Assembly (NCBI GenBank): GCA_937859895.1
Contig: CALMAV010000241.1
Coordinates: 1 to 14,673 of the forward strand
Reading direction: 5' to 3'
Length of the DNA stretch: 14,673 nucleotides
Source: an uncultured Bryobacterales bacterium
Lineage (GTDB): Bacteria; Acidobacteriota; Terriglobia; Bryobacterales; Bryobacteraceae
Below the pieces are notes generated by a model that worked only from the letters and a program-made list of their open reading frames with translations, was not told where the DNA came from and did not search any database. Made by a program: the position numbers and the translations under genes. Below are positions 13,021-14,673 of the stretch, piece by piece (the first letter of the stretch is position 1; each line of letters begins with the position of its first letter).

Positions 13021-14673
13021 CTAGACCAGGACGGGATGGCGCAGGAGAGATTCGAGTGAGTTGGCCCAGAGGTCTTCCAACTCGTCTACGCGGCTGTCAA
13101 CAAGGACTCGTTCGCGGTTTCGAATCACTACTCTCGATTTGAGTGTAACGCCGATTGTCACCGCTTCGACACCTTTCTCCTGGGCAGCTGCGAATATCTT
13201 TTCCGGGCTGGTTGTCGAGAGCAGTATCCGAGAAGGAGCCTCATGGAAAAGCAGTATTTCCGGAGGCAGATTGGAGTCGAGTCGAACGTCCACGCCTAGT
13301 GAATCGGTTGAAAAGCAGCTTTCAGCAAGCGCAACTGCCAGACCGCCCTCACCTAGGTCGTGCGCTGACTCAACAGCGCGGGACCGAACAAGTTCGCACA
13401 CCAGGCCCTGCACGCGCTTTTCGTAGTCCATGTCGAGCTTTGGTGGACGGCCCCACAGTGAATCGTGGATCACCTTAGCGTACTGGGTTCCACCCATTTG
13501 CCCTGCGTCCGAGGTTCCGATTCCTCCTAGCAGAATTAGCGTGTGCCCCTCGCCCTTAAACCCGATGCCGACCGGCAAGGCAGTAGGAAGCGTACCAACG
13601 ATGCCTACAACAGGGGTAGGAAGAATGGGGGCGCCCAGCGTCTCGTTATACAGGCTTACATTGCCACCAGTCACCGGTACATCAAAGAACCGGCAGGCTT
13701 CGCCTAAGCCTTCGATTGACTCGACAATCTGAGCCATAATCTCAGGGCGCTCTGGATTGCCGAAGTTTAGGTTGTTGGTAGTGGCAATGGGCAGAGCGCC
13801 AACGGTCGAAAGATTACGGCAACATTCGGCAACAATGAGCTTAGTTCCTTCGCGCGGGTCGAGTGCGCAATAACGGCCATTGCCGTCAAGCGACATGGCA
13901 ACCGATGTCTGCGTCCCCTTGATCCGGACGACCGCTGCATCCGAGCCTGGGCCTGCCACCGTGTTGGTTCTTACCTGATGATCGTACTGCTGCCAGATCC
14001 AGCGTTTGGAGCAGAGATCAGCCGAAGCAAGCAGCCTTTTGAGATCCGCCGTAAGGTTCAGACTCTGAAGGGGTGGGCCCTGTTCCGGAGCAGTTCGCAG
14101 CGGCGAGGTATAAGGCCGGTTGTAGCGAGGCGCTTCATCGGCTAGTGCTCGATTTGAGATTTCGGCAACAGTTTCGCCGGCGTTTCTTACTCGCAACATG
14201 CCATCGGACGTCACTACACCGATAGTGGCTGCGTCCAGGCCCCATTTGTGAAACACATCATACAGCTCACTCTCACGGCCTTTCTCGGCCACCAGCAACA
14301 TGCGCTCTTGCGATTCCGAGAGCATGATCTCGTAAGGCGTCATGCCGGTTTCACGCTACGGGACCAGTTTGAGATCGATGTCGATACCCGTGCCAGCACG
14401 ACTGCCCATCTCGCAGGTAGAAGACGTGAGCCCGGCGGCGCCCATGTCTTGGATGCCCACAATGGCGCCGGTCTTCATCGCTTCGAGGCACGCCTCCAGG
14501 AGAAGCTTCTCCATGAAAGGATCGCCTACCTGCACGTTTGGCCGCTTTTGCTTGGATTCTTCGGTGAACTCAGCCGAAGCCATGGATGCGCCGTGGATGC
14601 CATCGCGTCCGGTCTTCGATCCTACGTAGAGGACGGGGTTGCCGACGCCAGTAGCCTTCCCGTAAAAGATCTC
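13021..14673 (-). pseudogene. purL: Phosphoribosylformylglycinamidine synthase II (PurL), 5' truncated, interrupted by in-frame TAG
   Basis: PurL turns FGAR into FGAM with ATP and ammonia in purine synthesis; small PurL (about 740 residues) works with PurQ and PurS. The reading frame is open from the window edge (EIFYGKATGVGNPVLYVGSK, bases 14673-14614) through KTGRDGIHG, QDMGAAGLTSS and IDLKLVP, then meets TAG at 14358-14356. It continues in the same frame as RETGMTPYEIMLSESQERML to the TAG stop at 13021. Other family blocks are intact: AGPGSDAAVVR, NLNFGNPERPE, PVTGGNVSLYNET and DLGEGGLAVALAE. About 549 amino-acid codons lie in the window; the N-terminus with the catalytic His is outside. 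Relatives have Gln at the TAG site (PQRETGMTPYE), so a single C-to-T change from CAG explains it. The downstream ATG at 14343 lacks a ribosome binding site. Could be a true null, a base error, or read through. Confidence 0.9.
14356..14358 (-). other. In-frame amber codon inside purL
   Basis: The plus-strand bases CTA read TAG on the coding strand, between codons for LKLVP and RETGMTPYE. Changing the plus-strand A at 14358 to G would give CAG, restoring the expected Gln and a continuous frame. There is no frameshift, insertion or other decay nearby. Confidence 0.9.

Noticed and set aside
14356..14358. Amber recoding (pyrrolysine or alternative code)
   Set aside because: TAG serves as the ordinary terminal codon of at least four genes here, and the expected residue is a plain Gln one base away.
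14343..14583. Two separate small purL-like genes as a natural split enzyme
   Set aside because: The pieces are in the same frame with only one stop codon and four codons between them, and the downstream ATG has no ribosome binding site. A point nonsense change is simpler.
1..14673. CRISPR array, tRNA or rRNA genes, insertion sequences, integrase
   Set aside because: Reading through the window showed no regularly spaced repeats, no tRNA cloverleaf or rRNA-like stretch, and no transposase or integrase motif.

Overview
The window carries bacterial chromosomal housekeeping genes with a small accessory cassette set among them. No rRNA or tRNA gene, CRISPR array or IS element was recognised. Gene content and order fit a Gram-negative, Acidobacteriota-like bacterium: a tesA-ybbA-ybbP-like block next to folC and plsC, [4Fe-4S]-type purF beside a purLQS-type purL, many GTG starts, and an outer-membrane-style lipoprotein esterase. 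No lineage marker is present, so this placement is only an inference.

Layout. (1) Positions 1-1488, plus strand: the 3' part of a NodB-type polysaccharide deacetylase, then a YfcE-like metallophosphoesterase whose end overlaps the end of uvrC. (2) 1447-3828: uvrC on the minus strand and, divergent from it across 18 bp, a small exported TPR protein. (3) 3837-5390, minus strand: a four-gene accessory cassette. In transcription order it holds a 63-residue HU-like helical protein, a TIR-domain protein with a truncated HU-like beta region in front, a minimal Xre/MbcA/ParS-type antitoxin, and a RES-domain toxin. (4) 5514-8772, minus strand: an FtsX-type permease (YbbP-like) and its ATPase (YbbA-like). 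(5) 8788-11548, plus strand: a lipoprotein TesA-like GDSL esterase, folC and a PlsC-type acyltransferase in tight succession. (6) 11564-14673, minus strand: purL (5' end outside the window) then purF, five bases apart.

The most interesting region is the cassette. TIR domains of this kind often hydrolyse NAD+, and RES toxins are NAD+ phosphorylases or glycohydrolases, so two different NAD+-consuming effectors sit in one same-strand run. The TIR protein begins with what looks like the second half of a short-arm HU fold. The gene just upstream, overlapping it by GTGA and apparently translationally coupled, encodes the first, helical half with a Pro/Lys-rich tail. I propose a two-component HU-like/TIR module stacked on a RES-type toxin-antitoxin pair, perhaps a phage-defence or abortive-infection unit. 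The function is inferred; only the architecture is seen.

The second notable point is an in-frame amber codon in an otherwise perfect purL reading frame, where the family normally has glutamine. It is a single-base change from CAG and could be a real nonsense mutation or a base error. TAG is used as a normal stop by four neighbouring genes, so general recoding is unlikely. Three genes also show a -10-like hexamer ending exactly six bases before the start codon and no ribosome binding site, suggesting leaderless transcripts.
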